Below are positions 6,958 through 14,334 of a stretch of 20,330 nt of DNA, piece by piece. A program made the translations under genes and the position numbers. Every line of letters starts with the position of its first letter. Within the stretch, counting starts at the first letter, position 1. Source of the stretch: a virus; IMG/VR virus record IMGVR_UViG_3300010150_003059, positions 1 to 20,330 of that record, one strand, 5' to 3'. The notes beneath the pieces are model-generated. The model did not search any database. It had not been told where the DNA came from and was given only the letters and a program-made list of their open reading frames with translations.

Positions 6958-8006
6958 AGGTTGCACTGATAACTGACACGCACTTTGGTGCAAGGTCGGA
7001 CAGTCTTGCGTTCGATGCGTATTTTAAGAAATTTTATGATGAGTATTTCTTTCCATTCTTGCAAGAAAATAACATAGATACTATTGTACACTTGGGTGAT
7101 GCATTTGATAGAAGAAAGTTTGTAAACTTCAACACACTCAAATCTTGTAAGGAATACTTTTTTGGGCAGGCAGAACGCCTTGGTATGACATTGCACATGA
7201 TTCCAGGCAATCATGATACATATTATAAAAATACCAATGACGTAAACTCATTAGAATTGTTACTGAAGGAATATGACAACATCCATGTCTATCCCGAAGT
7301 CACGGAGATAACGTTAGATGAAAGAAAAATTTTATTCGTCCCTTGGATATGCAACGACAATTATAGCACTACTATGGATGCTGTTAGTGAGACAGATGCC
7401 AAAGTATGTTTCGGACACTTTGAGTTTACTGGGTTCCAAATGTACAAAGGTGTTCCAAATCCTCACGGAATGGATACTGATGCCTTTGACCATTTTGATT
7501 TGGTATGCAGTGGCCACTTCCATCATCGCAGTAGTAGGGACAACATTACTTATCTTGGCAACCCTTACGAAATTACATGGTCTGATTATAACGATGACAG
7601 GGGGTTCCATCTCTACGATACGGAAACCAATGAATTGGATTTCTTCAAAAATCCGTACAAGATGTTTCACAAACTATTCTATAACGATATGGACGGAATC
7701 AGCTCTTTTGACCTTTCTAATCTTGTCGGTTCTTGCGTTAAACTCATTGTGGTAAAGAAAGAGAACTTCTTAAAGTTTGACAAACTGGTAGATTCCCTGT
7801 ATACTTGTAACTGCGTAGAATTAAAAATCGTAGAAGACTTCTCAGAGTTTGAAGATGATGCGGTTGGCGATGATGTAGAACTTGCCGTAGATGATACGAT
7901 GACTCTGCTCCGAGACTATATCGGAAATACGGTCACCGACCTTGATAAAAACAAATTGACATCGGTTGTGCAAACCCTCTATGTCGAAGCACAACACATG
8001 GAATAA
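6954..8006 (+). CDS. 47: gp47 recombination nuclease subunit (Mre11/SbcD-like)
   Basis: The 350-residue protein (T4 gp47 is 339) is a calcineurin-like metallophosphoesterase. Its metal-binding motifs are in order: DTH (8-10), GDAFDRRKF (48-56), GNHD (85-88), GHFEFTGFQMYKGVPNPHGM and SGHFHHRS. With gp46 it forms the Mre11-Rad50-like complex that resects DNA ends for recombination-dependent replication and host DNA breakdown. The C-terminal 100 residues are acidic and probably bind gp46. It overlaps the upstream gene by ATGA, and gp46 begins 6 nt after its stop. Confidence 0.96.
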   Translation: MKVALITDTHFGARSDSLAFDAYFKKFYDEYFFPFLQENNIDTIVHLGDAFDRRKFVNFNTLKSCKEYFFGQAERLGMTLHMIPGNHDTYYKNTNDVNSLELLLKEYDNIHVYPEVTEITLDERKILFVPWICNDNYSTTMDAVSETDAKVCFGHFEFTGFQMYKGVPNPHGMDTDAFDHFDLVCSGHFHHRSSRDNITYLGNPYEITWSDYNDDRGFHLYDTETNELDFFKNPYKMFHKLFYNDMDGISSFDLSNLVGSCVKLIVVKKENFLKFDKLVDSLYTCNCVELKIVEDFSEFEDDAVGDDVELAVDDTMTLLRDYIGNTVTDLDKNKLTSVVQTLYVEAQHME

Positions 8007-8012
8007 TAATGT

Positions 8013-9683
8013 ATGATAATGTTTCAAAAGTTGCGATGGAAGAACTTCCTATCCACAGGCAACACTTTTACTGAAATAGATTTTACTCGCAACCCCACGA
8101 CACTGATCGTGGGTGAGAACGGCAGTGGTAAGTCCACCGTTCTAGATGCTCTGTGTTTCGGTTTGTTCAACAAACCTTTCCGCAACATTAACAAACCACA
8201 GCTTGTCAACTCTATCAACGGCAAGAAGATGATGGTGGAGGTTGAGTTTCTGGTTGGCAAAAAACAGTATAAGGTCATTCGCGGAATAAAACCCAATGTC
8301 TTTGAGATATACTGCAATGATGAGTTTCTAGATCAAGATGCCGCACTCAGAGATACCCAGAAGTATCTTGAAGAAAGCATACTCAAACTAAACTACAAAT
8401 CTTTTACACAAATTGTGATCTTGGGTAGCGCCTCTTTCACTCCCTTTATGCAGTTGCCTTCCGCGTCTCGCCGAGAAATAATAGAAGACATTCTCGACAT
8501 ACAAATATTCACCACCATGAATGTTTTGCTCAAAGAAAAGATGAACGTCTTGAAAGAAGATATTCGTGTCATTGAGGGTGAAGTGCAACTTGCCAAACAC
8601 AAGACCACCGTTCAAAAAGGTTATATTGATACCTTGGAGAAGGATAAAGCCACTAAAATCGACAACATCAAGGAGAACATCAATGAGACGACACTCGCAA
8701 TTGAGGACAATGAGAAACAACTTGCGGAACTCTCGGCAAAGAAGTCAGTACTTGGTGAACCAGAAACGAGAAAACGACAACTTGATTCCTTTAGAGAAAA
8801 GTTTTTCGCTGGAATCAAAAAAACAGAAAAAGAATTAAAATTCTACGAAGAGAATAGTGACTGTCCAGTATGTAAACAAGAAATTTGTGAAGACTTCAAA
8901 CATGATATGACTTCCAGTAAACATGATGAGAGGTTGGTTTTAGAAAAGTCTCTCAAGGGTCTGGAAAAAGAATATGAAGAAGTCTCTAAAACACTTGAAA
9001 CTTGGCAGGAACTTTCTGATATCGTATCAACAACACAGTCTGATATAATTGGCCAAGAAAGATATAAGTCAAAACTCAAAGACATGTTGGTTGAAGCAGA
9101 AAATAATGTCACGGACATTAGTGATGAGAAATTAAAACTAAAAGAGATGGCAAAAGATGTGGTTGCAAAGAATGATATTAAATCACATAAGAGTGAACAA
9201 CAACATTATAATACGGCAGTATCACACCTCTTAAAAGACAGTGGTATCAAAACTAGAATCATCAAACAGTACTTGCCTGCAATAAATAAACTGGTCAATA
9301 AGTATTTGCAGTCAATGGATTTCTTTGTACATTTTGAGTTGGATGAGAAGTTTAACGAAATAATTAAGTCTCGACATAGAGATAGGTTTAGTTACGCTTC
9401 TTTTTCTGAGGGTGAGAAACAACGCATAGACTTGGCACTGTTGTTCACATGGAGAACTATTGCTAAGATGAAGAACAGCGCCAGTACGAACCTGTTAATT
9501 CTAGATGAAGTGTTTGATTCTTCACTGGACAACAACGGAACCGACTATGTTATGCAACTACTAAATACTATTGGCGATCAGGCAAACGTCTTTGTCATTT
9601 CTCACAAGGGTGACCAGTTGTTTGATAAATTTAGAAGTCAAATTAAGTTTGAGAAGAAACAAAATTATTCGGTGATGTCATGA
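8013..9683 (+). CDS. 46: gp46 recombination endonuclease ATPase subunit (Rad50/SbcC-like)
   Basis: This 556-residue SMC-type ATPase (T4 gp46 is 560) partners gp47. It shows Walker A GENGSGKS (34-41), the Q-loop region QIVILGSASFTPFMQL, a long coiled coil from about residue 165 to 420 with the zinc-hook CPVC (284-287) at its middle, the ABC signature SFSEGEKQR (463-471) and Walker B LLILDEVFD (D498, E499), then the H-loop VISHK. DSGIKTRIIKQYLP matches T4 DSGIKGAIIKKYIP. The start is MIMF at 8013, or the next Met at 8019. The stop overlaps the deformylase start. Confidence 0.97.
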   Translation: MIMFQKLRWKNFLSTGNTFTEIDFTRNPTTLIVGENGSGKSTVLDALCFGLFNKPFRNINKPQLVNSINGKKMMVEVEFLVGKKQYKVIRGIKPNVFEIYCNDEFLDQDAALRDTQKYLEESILKLNYKSFTQIVILGSASFTPFMQLPSASRREIIEDILDIQIFTTMNVLLKEKMNVLKEDIRVIEGEVQLAKHKTTVQKGYIDTLEKDKATKIDNIKENINETTLAIEDNEKQLAELSAKKSVLGEPETRKRQLDSFREKFFAGIKKTEKELKFYEENSDCPVCKQEICEDFKHDMTSSKHDERLVLEKSLKGLEKEYEEVSKTLETWQELSDIVSTTQSDIIGQERYKSKLKDMLVEAENNVTDISDEKLKLKEMAKDVVAKNDIKSHKSEQQHYNTAVSHLLKDSGIKTRIIKQYLPAINKLVNKYLQSMDFFVHFELDEKFNEIIKSRHRDRFSYASFSEGEKQRIDLALLFTWRTIAKMKNSASTNLLILDEVFDSSLDNNGTDYVMQLLNTIGDQANVFVISHKGDQLFDKFRSQIKFEKKQNYSVMS

Positions 9684-10195
9684 AAGATATGAAACTACTA
9701 CCACTCAACGACCCTCTGATGAAGAAGGTGCCCGAACAGTTTGAGGATTGGGACAATGTACAGGAGTTTGTTGACAGATTATGGAACTACCAAAATTCAA
9801 TTGGTGGTGTTGGTCTGTCTGCCAACCAAGTTGGATTAGATGCAAGTGTGTTCACTATGGGACATGGTGTGCATAGGTGGGATATTATCAACCCCAAATT
9901 AATATCCAACAGCGAAGAGGTTGTGACGATGGAAGAGGGATGTCTGAGTGCTCCCGGCCTGATGCTCAAAGTCAAGAGACCGGAGAGGTGTACTCTCACA
10001 TATAAAAATGCAGAAAATGAAGATGTCATCGAAGAATTTGAGGGCATCTGGGCAAGGATTGCGTTGCATGAATACGATCACATGCTCGGGCAGAGTTTCT
10101 TGCAGAGAGTTGGACCTGTTCAGTTAGAACGAGCAGTAAAAAAGATCAAGAAACAAACTAAAAAAATGATTCAAAGAAGGGAAAAAAATGTATAA
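9680..10195 (+). CDS. def: Peptide deformylase
   Basis: A metal-dependent hydrolase that removes the formyl group from new N-termini. The three family motifs are present: GVGLSANQVG (43-52, the GxGxAAxQ motif with Ser in place of the first Ala), EEGCLS (85-90, metal-binding C88) and HEYDH (130-134, metal-binding H130 and H134, catalytic E131). At 171 residues it is as long as bacterial deformylases, with a basic C-terminus (KKIKKQTKKMIQRREKNV). Phage deformylases are known from cyanophages, where a role in processing photosystem proteins has been proposed; no photosystem gene is in this window. It overlaps gp46 by ATGA and the next gene by 8 nt. Confidence 0.95.
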   Translation: MKDMKLLPLNDPLMKKVPEQFEDWDNVQEFVDRLWNYQNSIGGVGLSANQVGLDASVFTMGHGVHRWDIINPKLISNSEEVVTMEEGCLSAPGLMLKVKRPERCTLTYKNAENEDVIEEFEGIWARIALHEYDHMLGQSFLQRVGPVQLERAVKKIKKQTKKMIQRREKNV

Positions 10196-10493
10196 ACTAC
10201 TAGTCATTATGTTTCTAGTTGTACCGTACACTGTAAATGCAGAAGATGATGTGTACCTTGTGGGTGGATTTAAACATCTATCCTCACCAACAACAGCTGC
10301 GCCAATTGACAACCGAGACGAGGTAGCTTATGATATGCCTTACATTGGAATTAAGTATCACAAAAAGTCTTGGGATATGAACTTTCAATTTAATGTTGGT
10401 CATATGATACAAGGAGATGAACTAGCTGGTGATAATCCCAGAACAGAATTCATTGTCGAGAAACAATTCAATATAAATAGTCTATTCAAATGA
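10188..10493 (+). CDS. Small secreted or outer-membrane protein, unknown function
   Basis: A 101-residue protein with a clear N-terminal signal peptide: MYKLLVIMFLVVPYTVNA, with probable cleavage after VNA at residue 18. The mature part (about 83 residues) alternates like beta strands: DDVYLVGGFKHLSS, YDMPYIGIKYHKKSWDMNFQFNVGHMI, RTEFIVEKQFNI. This pattern suggests a few amphipathic strands, perhaps a fragment or relative of a small barrel. It has no cysteine, and I could match it to no family. The GGGAAAAAA leader is within def, which it overlaps by 8 nt. Export to the periplasm or outer membrane is inferred from the signal peptide only. Confidence 0.65.
   Translation: MYKLLVIMFLVVPYTVNAEDDVYLVGGFKHLSSPTTAAPIDNRDEVAYDMPYIGIKYHKKSWDMNFQFNVGHMIQGDELAGDNPRTEFIVEKQFNINSLFK
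10472..10479 (+). promoter_or_regulatory. Putative late promoter before the DUF6356/iscUA module
   Basis: TATAAATAG, identical in its nine bases to the late promoters at 202 and 15907, overlaps the last codons of the secreted-protein gene, 23 nt before the small ORF at 10503. The spacing to the next start equals that of the tail-gene promoter. If active it would put the small membrane protein, iscU, iscA and the Bfd-like gene under gp55 control. The octamer can occur by chance within A/T-rich coding DNA (one lies in uvsW at 2496). Confidence 0.5.
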
Positions 10494-10502
10494 GTAGAAT
10501 AG

Positions 10503-10646
10503 ATGTCCCATTTACGAGACAATAACATAAGTTACTTTCAACACTTAAAATTTGCTTGGTGTGTTGCTTTTGTTCTCGTTGTTCATGGTATATTTCCTAA
10601 TATCTGGAAAGAAAGGGCGTCACAATTATTGTGTGACAAGGAATAG
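10503..10646 (+). CDS. Mini membrane protein, DUF6356-like (47 aa)
   Basis: A short frame from ATG 10503 to TAG 10644-10646. It encodes 47 residues with SYFQHLKFAWCVAFVLVVHG in the middle, followed by IFPNIWKERASQLLCDKE. The pattern S-Y-x-x-H-L-x-F-A, then a hydrophobic helix, V-H-G-x-F-P and a terminal A-S matches what I know of the DUF6356 family of small bacterial and phage proteins. One membrane helix (about residues 17-32) is predicted. It lies between the secreted-protein gene and iscU, 2 nt before the latter. The ribosome site is weak (GAGTAG). Function is unknown. Confidence 0.62.
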   Translation: MSHLRDNNISYFQHLKFAWCVAFVLVVHGIFPNIWKERASQLLCDKE

Positions 10647-10648
10647 AT

Positions 10649-11044
10649 GTGGCATATTCAGACAAGGTACTAGACCATTATGAAAATCCCCGAAATGTCG
10701 GCAAGCTTGACGAAAATGATGAAGATGTCGGAACTGGCATGGTTGGAGCTCCGGCGTGTGGAGACGTTATGCGGTTGCAAATCCGAGTATCGGATGACGG
10801 AATTATTGAAGACGCTAAATTCAAAACTTACGGATGCGGCAGTGCAATTGCTTCTTCATCATTACTCACAGAATGGGTTAGAGGAAAGTCCCTTGACGAA
10901 GCAAGAGAAATCCGCAATACAGAAATTGCTCAAGAACTATCACTCCCGCCTGTAAAGATTCATTGCAGCGTACTTGCCGAAGACGCGATCAAGGCCGCTG
11001 TACAAAACTACAGAGAGAAACATGGAACCGATACAAGTAACTGA
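10649..11044 (+). CDS. iscU: IscU iron-sulfur cluster scaffold
   Basis: A complete 131-residue IscU. Cluster-binding cysteines C37 (GAPACGD), C63 (YGCGS) and C106 (IHCSVLAED), the D39 that tunes cluster release, and the LPPVK chaperone-recognition motif (99-103) all sit at the same residue numbers as in E. coli IscU. IscU receives sulfur from the desulfurase IscS and builds a [2Fe-2S] cluster for transfer. Neither IscS nor HscA/HscB is in the window, so host partners would be needed. The start is GTG at 10649 with an AGGAATAG site; the ATG two bases earlier is in another frame that stops after eight codons. The closeness to bacterial IscU suggests fairly recent capture or strong selection. 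Confidence 0.95.
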   Translation: MAYSDKVLDHYENPRNVGKLDENDEDVGTGMVGAPACGDVMRLQIRVSDDGIIEDAKFKTYGCGSAIASSSLLTEWVRGKSLDEAREIRNTEIAQELSLPPVKIHCSVLAEDAIKAAVQNYREKHGTDTSN

Positions 11045-11348
11045 AAAGGCTGCTGATTGGATTTCTAAACAATTGAGTGAGAGAGGAAAAGGATTGGGTG
11101 TCAGACTTGGAGTCAAACCCAGTGGTTGTTCCGGTTACAAATACATAATAGAATACGCCGATCATCAAAACATAGACGATACAGTTACTAGTGTATCTGG
11201 TGTAAATGTCTATGTTGATTCTAAGAGCGCGATCTATCTTTCTGGGTCCAGAGTTGATTTTAAGATAGATGGAATTAACAGCGGAATAGAGATATCCAAT
11301 CCAAAAGCAATCGCTCACTGTGGATGCGGGGAGAGTTTCGCCGTCTAA
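11022..11348 (+). CDS. iscA: IscA/HesB A-type iron-sulfur carrier
   Basis: A 108-residue A-type carrier (E. coli IscA is 107). The three conserved cysteines are C36 (PSGCSGY), C100 and C102 (HCGCGESF). The family segment SRVDFKIDGINSGIEISNP matches the bacterial TQLDF...GLNEGFKFTNP block. A-type proteins carry Fe-S clusters or iron from the scaffold to target enzymes. The frame is open upstream to 10974, but the ATG at 11022 gives the family-length N-terminus (MEPIQVTEKAADWI) and has an AGAGAGA ribosome site 4 nt upstream. It overlaps iscU by 23 nt, and its TAA shares a base with the ATG of the Bfd-like gene. Confidence 0.94.
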   Translation: MEPIQVTEKAADWISKQLSERGKGLGVRLGVKPSGCSGYKYIIEYADHQNIDDTVTSVSGVNVYVDSKSAIYLSGSRVDFKIDGINSGIEISNPKAIAHCGCGESFAV

Positions 11349-11476
11349 TGTATCTATGCATATGTAATGCCGTTAAAGAGGGAGACACAACTAGGTATCA
11401 TTTAATTGGTACTAATTGTGGCAAGTGTGTAGAAAATAAAAACTCCAAATGCAAGGAGAATAAACGTGTCAGATGA
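11348..11476 (+). CDS. Miniature Bfd-like (CxC...CxxC) protein, 42 aa
   Basis: A 42-residue frame starting at the ATG that overlaps the iscA stop (TAATG). It begins MYLCICNAVKEGD and continues to TNCGKCVENKNSKCKE. Bacterioferritin-associated ferredoxin (Bfd) begins MYVCLCN and has NQCGKC, binding a [2Fe-2S] cluster through C4, C6, C38 and C41. Here C4 and C6 are conserved, and C24 and C27 form the CxxC, but the spacer is 17 residues instead of 31. A fifth cysteine is C35. The tight coupling to iscA supports translation. It may be a compact Fe-S or zinc protein serving IscU/IscA, or a shortened relic. The last 11 nt overlap the next gene. Confidence 0.68.
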   Translation: MYLCICNAVKEGDTTRYHLIGTNCGKCVENKNSKCKENKRVR

Positions 11477-11834
11477 TTTCGATTTTGGTTTTACTGCGGT
11501 AGATGATATACCGACAGCCCCGATTGCTAATACAACACCAGTAACGGCAGAACTCTCGCCGGACTCACTAGATGCGGTCATGGACAAACTAGAACAGTTA
11601 GAGTCCCGAATACTGTCTGCTGATAACAGTGGTATGATAAATGAACATCGAGCTCTTCTGGAATCGGATGTTGCCAGTAAACTAAAGGATGTGGAGATGT
11701 TGATTTTGCCCTTGTTGCAGAATCTAAAGAAGAATCCCGAAAAGGATTACATACATTGGCCCAATAGAACCGCGATTATTGACAAACAAATTGAAAGAAT
11801 CACCGCTGTAACTCGCTATTTTGAGCGGATTTGA
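11466..11834 (+). CDS. Conserved T4-like marine phage protein, unknown function
   Basis: A 122-residue protein starting at GTG 11466 behind a good AAGGAG site (11453-11458). The N-terminus (MSDDFDFGFTAVDDIPTAP) is acidic and probably disordered. Residues 32-80 are helical with a coiled-coil pattern (LDAVMDKLEQLESRIL, ALLESDVASKLKDVEMLILPLLQNLKK). The C-terminal NPEKDYIHWPNRTAIIDKQIERITAVTRYF is a segment I recognise as recurring in T4-like cyanophage proteins of this size, without known function. Its stop precedes the promoter region of the VWA gene. It may be part of the same transcript as iscUA. Confidence 0.72.
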   Translation: MSDDFDFGFTAVDDIPTAPIANTTPVTAELSPDSLDAVMDKLEQLESRILSADNSGMINEHRALLESDVASKLKDVEMLILPLLQNLKKNPEKDYIHWPNRTAIIDKQIERITAVTRYFERI

Positions 11835-11864
11835 CCGAAAAAAATTCAAAAAAAATCGTAAGCC

Positions 11865-11929
11865 ATTGATTTATAAGGGAATCTTTTTTCGGCTGGCCCC
11901 TTGACTTCTGCTTCAATAGCTGTCATAAT
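11865..11929 (+). promoter_or_regulatory. Promoter region of the VWA/AAA+ operon
   Basis: TTGACT (11901-11906), a 17-bp spacer and CATAAT (11924-11929) form a strong sigma70-type promoter. Upstream lie AAGGG (11875-11879) and, overlapping the -35 box, CCCTT (11898-11902), an inverted pair. The 21 nt at 11894-11914 recur with one mismatch at 14299-14319 before the AAA+ gene, and ATTGATTT...AAGGGAA (11865-11881) recurs at 14260-14276. The start of the transcript, about 11936, excludes the upstream GTG at 11932 as start of the VWA gene. Confidence 0.8.
11894..11914 (+). repeat. 21-nt promoter element, copy 1
   Basis: GGCCCCTTGACTT lies at the centre of a 21-nt element that includes the -35 box. 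It matches copy 2 (14299-14319) at 20 of 21 positions, the one difference being C/T at 11908. The element is unrelated to coding sequence, so the conservation points to promoter duplication or a shared regulator site. Confidence 0.8.
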
Positions 11930-11940
11930 GGGTGTTCATT

Positions 11941-11951
11941 GAGAGTGAGAG
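11941..11951 (+). promoter_or_regulatory. GAGAGTGAGAG leader / ribosome site of the VWA gene
   Basis: GAGAGTGAGAG ends 4 nt before the ATG at 11956 and is the only purine-rich tract that can act as ribosome site. All 11 nt are the reverse complement of part of the terminator loop at 15863-15879. The second gene of the operon has a similar tract at 14357-14368. Confidence 0.65.
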
Positions 11952-11955
11952 TTCT

Positions 11956-14256
11956 ATGAATATTGAGTCAAAGTCCTACCTCGCCAAACTTCTGGCTACT
12001 GAAGACATTGCAATCGAACATGCTAATGTTCCTACCGCCGCGTTTGATCTAAAGGCGCGCAAAATTATCCTGCCAAACTGGAAGGATATGCCCGACTTTC
12101 TTTATGATCTTCTGATCGGCCACGAAGTTGGTCACGGTTTGGTGACCCCGCCAGAAGGTTGGCACGATGCAGTGTGTTCTAAGGGTGCGGGTTTCAAATC
12201 CTTTCTTAATGTTATCGAAGACGCTCGTAACGAACGACTAGTCAAGCAACGATATCCAGGCCTTGTCAAATCATTCTACAAGGCTTACCGATACCTGTTT
12301 GAAAAAGATTTCTTTGGTGTTGGCGATACCGATGTCAACACTCTGTCATTTATTGACCGCATCAATCTTCACTACAAAATTGGTTCATTCCTCAATGTTC
12401 AGTTTTCTGATACCGAACGCGAAACACTCGCTCGTATCGATGTCGCTGAAGAGTGGGATGATGTAGTTGATATCGCCACCGACATTTACGATGGCGCCCT
12501 TGAAGAAATGGAAGATCAACAACCAGAAAATCAGTCCGCTCCTGCCAATGGCGAAGATGATAGTGAAGAGACTGAAGGACAAGGTTCTTCAACCGAGTTG
12601 TCCGATGATGCTGAAGACACCGATGACCCCACCGAAGGCGAAGGTCAGTCGGGTGATGCTGATGGCGAAGAGTCTGATGATGAGTCTGCGCCATCCGGTG
12701 CCGCCGATGCTGAACAATCTGATGAAGAGTCTGATGACAGTGAGAGTGGCGAGGCGTCTGCCGAGAGTGGCACCCCGACCCAATCCAGCGAAGAGTCTGT
12801 CACTGAACCTATGTCCGATACCGATCAAAGTTTCCGACAGAATGAAGGTCGCCTTCTAGATGATGGTTCTGAGTCAGTGTTCACTGCTTACGTTCCCAAG
12901 TTTATCAGTCGCGCTCACAATGTGTTGCCTTCCTCAGAGACTTGGAATTTTGAGTGGAAGTTGTCTCAAAATTATTATGAACCAGTTGACTCTAGTAATA
13001 TCAAAACATATCAAAAAGTTCTGGTAGATACCTTCCGCAGTAAAAACAAATCTGCCATCAATCAATTAGTGATGCAGTTTGAGATGAAACGCAAGGCGTC
13101 AGAGTTACGCAAGGCTCAGGTCAACAACACTGGTAAACTCAACGAAGATAAGTTGTGGGCCTACAAGTTGACCGAAGATTTGTTTTTGTCAAACACTATC
13201 ATGCCGTCTGGTCAAAATCATGGCATGTTTATGATTATTGATTTCTCTGGTTCAATGGCACAACATATGGCGGGTACGCTTGAACAGTTGTTAATTCAAG
13301 TTGCCTTCTGCAAACAGGTTGGTATTCCGTTTGATGTTTACGGTTTCAGTTCGCAAATGCCTAACAAAGATGGTATTAGACAATCCGACAATGAGAACGA
13401 AGTTTCTTTGTGCAGTGGTTCCGGTCTTGTTCAGTTGATTACTTCAGAGTCTTCACCTGCTCAGTACAAAAAAGAATTTGAAAACTTGTTGATGTTCGCT
13501 GACTGTTGGTCTGCCTACACTGCTCGACGTTGGAGAGGCGCCGAGTCCAAATACTACATTTCTCCATATGATATGCCAAGGCATATGCAGTTGGGTTCTA
13601 CTCCGCTTGCTAGTGCAATGATGATTGCAATCGATGTGGCAAAAGAATTCAAAGACCGCAACCGCATTGAAGTAATGAACACCATTGTTCTTTCCGATGG
13701 TGGTAACACCGACGAGTATGAAATTTTTGCCGATGCGAATGATGATTCATATTGGTCTGAACACAAAAGTGTTAATGCCACCAAACTGATTCTAAAACGT
13801 GGCACTACTTCTGTCATGGTTCGACATCCCAAGTCAGTCTATCGCAATCAGTATCGTTTGGGCCGAGAGATTAGTCTTCTCGCTGGTATTGCTATGTTTA
13901 GAAAGATCACTGGTTCGCGCATGGTAAACTTCTGGATTTGTTCAAAGAAAAAATCTGAAGTCAAGAATGCTTGGAATTGGGTGACCTTAAGCGAATACAC
14001 TTGGGCAGAACCACAAGAGTTCTCTGCCCCATACAAGTCTCATTGGATGAAGAAAGATTACATGGCAGTTGACAGTGCATGGGGTTACGATCAGACTTTC
14101 CTAATCAAAGGCGGTGCTGACCTTGAAATTGATGACGCTCAATTGGATATCAAGTCTGACAAAAAGTCCGATGTACTGCGCGGATTCCGCCAGTTTCAGT
14201 CTAAAAAGTCGAATTCCCGACATTTCATTAACCGATTCGTTGACATGGTTGCCTAA
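11956..14256 (+). CDS. CobT-like VWA protein with N-terminal HExxH metallopeptidase
   Basis: A 766-residue three-part protein. Residues 1-180 hold a metallopeptidase-like domain: HEVGH (56-60) and, 28 residues on, NVIEDARNER (E88 a likely third ligand). Residues about 180-295 are a low-complexity linker of Glu, Asp and Ser. The C-terminal part is a von Willebrand A domain with a full metal-ion-dependent adhesion site: DFSGS (429-433), T549 (GSTPLAS) and D581 (LSDGG). In T4-like cyanophages the pair with the next gene is annotated CobT/CobS, after cobaltochelatase, but MoxR/VWA pairs mostly remodel or mature other proteins. The peptidase fits protein maturation better than cobalamin synthesis. 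ATG 11956 is preferred over GTG 11932, which lies at the promoter. Arg codons are mostly CGT/CGC, unlike the AGA-rich genes at 5573-6957. Confidence 0.85.
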   Translation: MNIESKSYLAKLLATEDIAIEHANVPTAAFDLKARKIILPNWKDMPDFLYDLLIGHEVGHGLVTPPEGWHDAVCSKGAGFKSFLNVIEDARNERLVKQRYPGLVKSFYKAYRYLFEKDFFGVGDTDVNTLSFIDRINLHYKIGSFLNVQFSDTERETLARIDVAEEWDDVVDIATDIYDGALEEMEDQQPENQSAPANGEDDSEETEGQGSSTELSDDAEDTDDPTEGEGQSGDADGEESDDESAPSGAADAEQSDEESDDSESGEASAESGTPTQSSEESVTEPMSDTDQSFRQNEGRLLDDGSESVFTAYVPKFISRAHNVLPSSETWNFEWKLSQNYYEPVDSSNIKTYQKVLVDTFRSKNKSAINQLVMQFEMKRKASELRKAQVNNTGKLNEDKLWAYKLTEDLFLSNTIMPSGQNHGMFMIIDFSGSMAQHMAGTLEQLLIQVAFCKQVGIPFDVYGFSSQMPNKDGIRQSDNENEVSLCSGSGLVQLITSESSPAQYKKEFENLLMFADCWSAYTARRWRGAESKYYISPYDMPRHMQLGSTPLASAMMIAIDVAKEFKDRNRIEVMNTIVLSDGGNTDEYEIFADANDDSYWSEHKSVNATKLILKRGTTSVMVRHPKSVYRNQYRLGREISLLAGIAMFRKITGSRMVNFWICSKKKSEVKNAWNWVTLSEYTWAEPQEFSAPYKSHWMKKDYMAVDSAWGYDQTFLIKGGADLEIDDAQLDIKSDKKSDVLRGFRQFQSKKSNSRHFINRFVDMVA

Positions 14257-14259
14257 GTG

Positions 14260-14334
14260 ATTGATTTTAAAGGGAAAGAAAATCAAATTATTTCGCTTTG
14301 GCCCCTTGACTTTTGCTTCGGTATGTAGTAAGCT
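14260..14334 (+). promoter_or_regulatory. Putative second promoter, before the AAA+ gene
   Basis: The 118-nt gap repeats the elements found before the VWA gene: ATTGATTT...AAGGGAA (14260-14276), then the 21-nt element containing TTGACT (14306-14311). At 17 bp spacing the -10 is TAAGCT (14329-14334), weaker than copy 1. TATAGT (14337-14342) is too far. The AAGGG/CCCTT inverted pair is kept (14270-14274, 14303-14307). Confidence 0.6.
14299..14319 (+). repeat. 21-nt promoter element, copy 2
   Basis: This is the second copy of the element at 11894-11914, with one mismatch, again spanning the -35 box TTGACT. Its presence upstream of both large genes of the operon suggests common regulation. Confidence 0.8.

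Noticed and set aside
7318-7755. 145-codon + strand frame inside gp47
   Set aside because: It has a membrane-like composition but is a shifted frame of the metallophosphoesterase gene, with no ribosome site.
11932-11955. GTG 11932 as start of the VWA gene
   Set aside because: It lies 3 nt after the -10 box, before the expected transcript start. ATG 11956 has the GAGAG ribosome tract at the right distance.
12392-12828. Open frames on both strands across the acidic linker of the VWA protein
   Set aside because: The repeated GAT/GAA/TCT codons of the Glu/Asp/Ser linker produce long open shadow frames with skewed His/Arg- or Met/Lys/Pro-rich products.
12490-12840. Tandem repeat in the VWA gene
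   Set aside because: The similar GATGAAGAGTCTGATGA stretches encode an acidic low-complexity linker. No regular repeat unit is kept.
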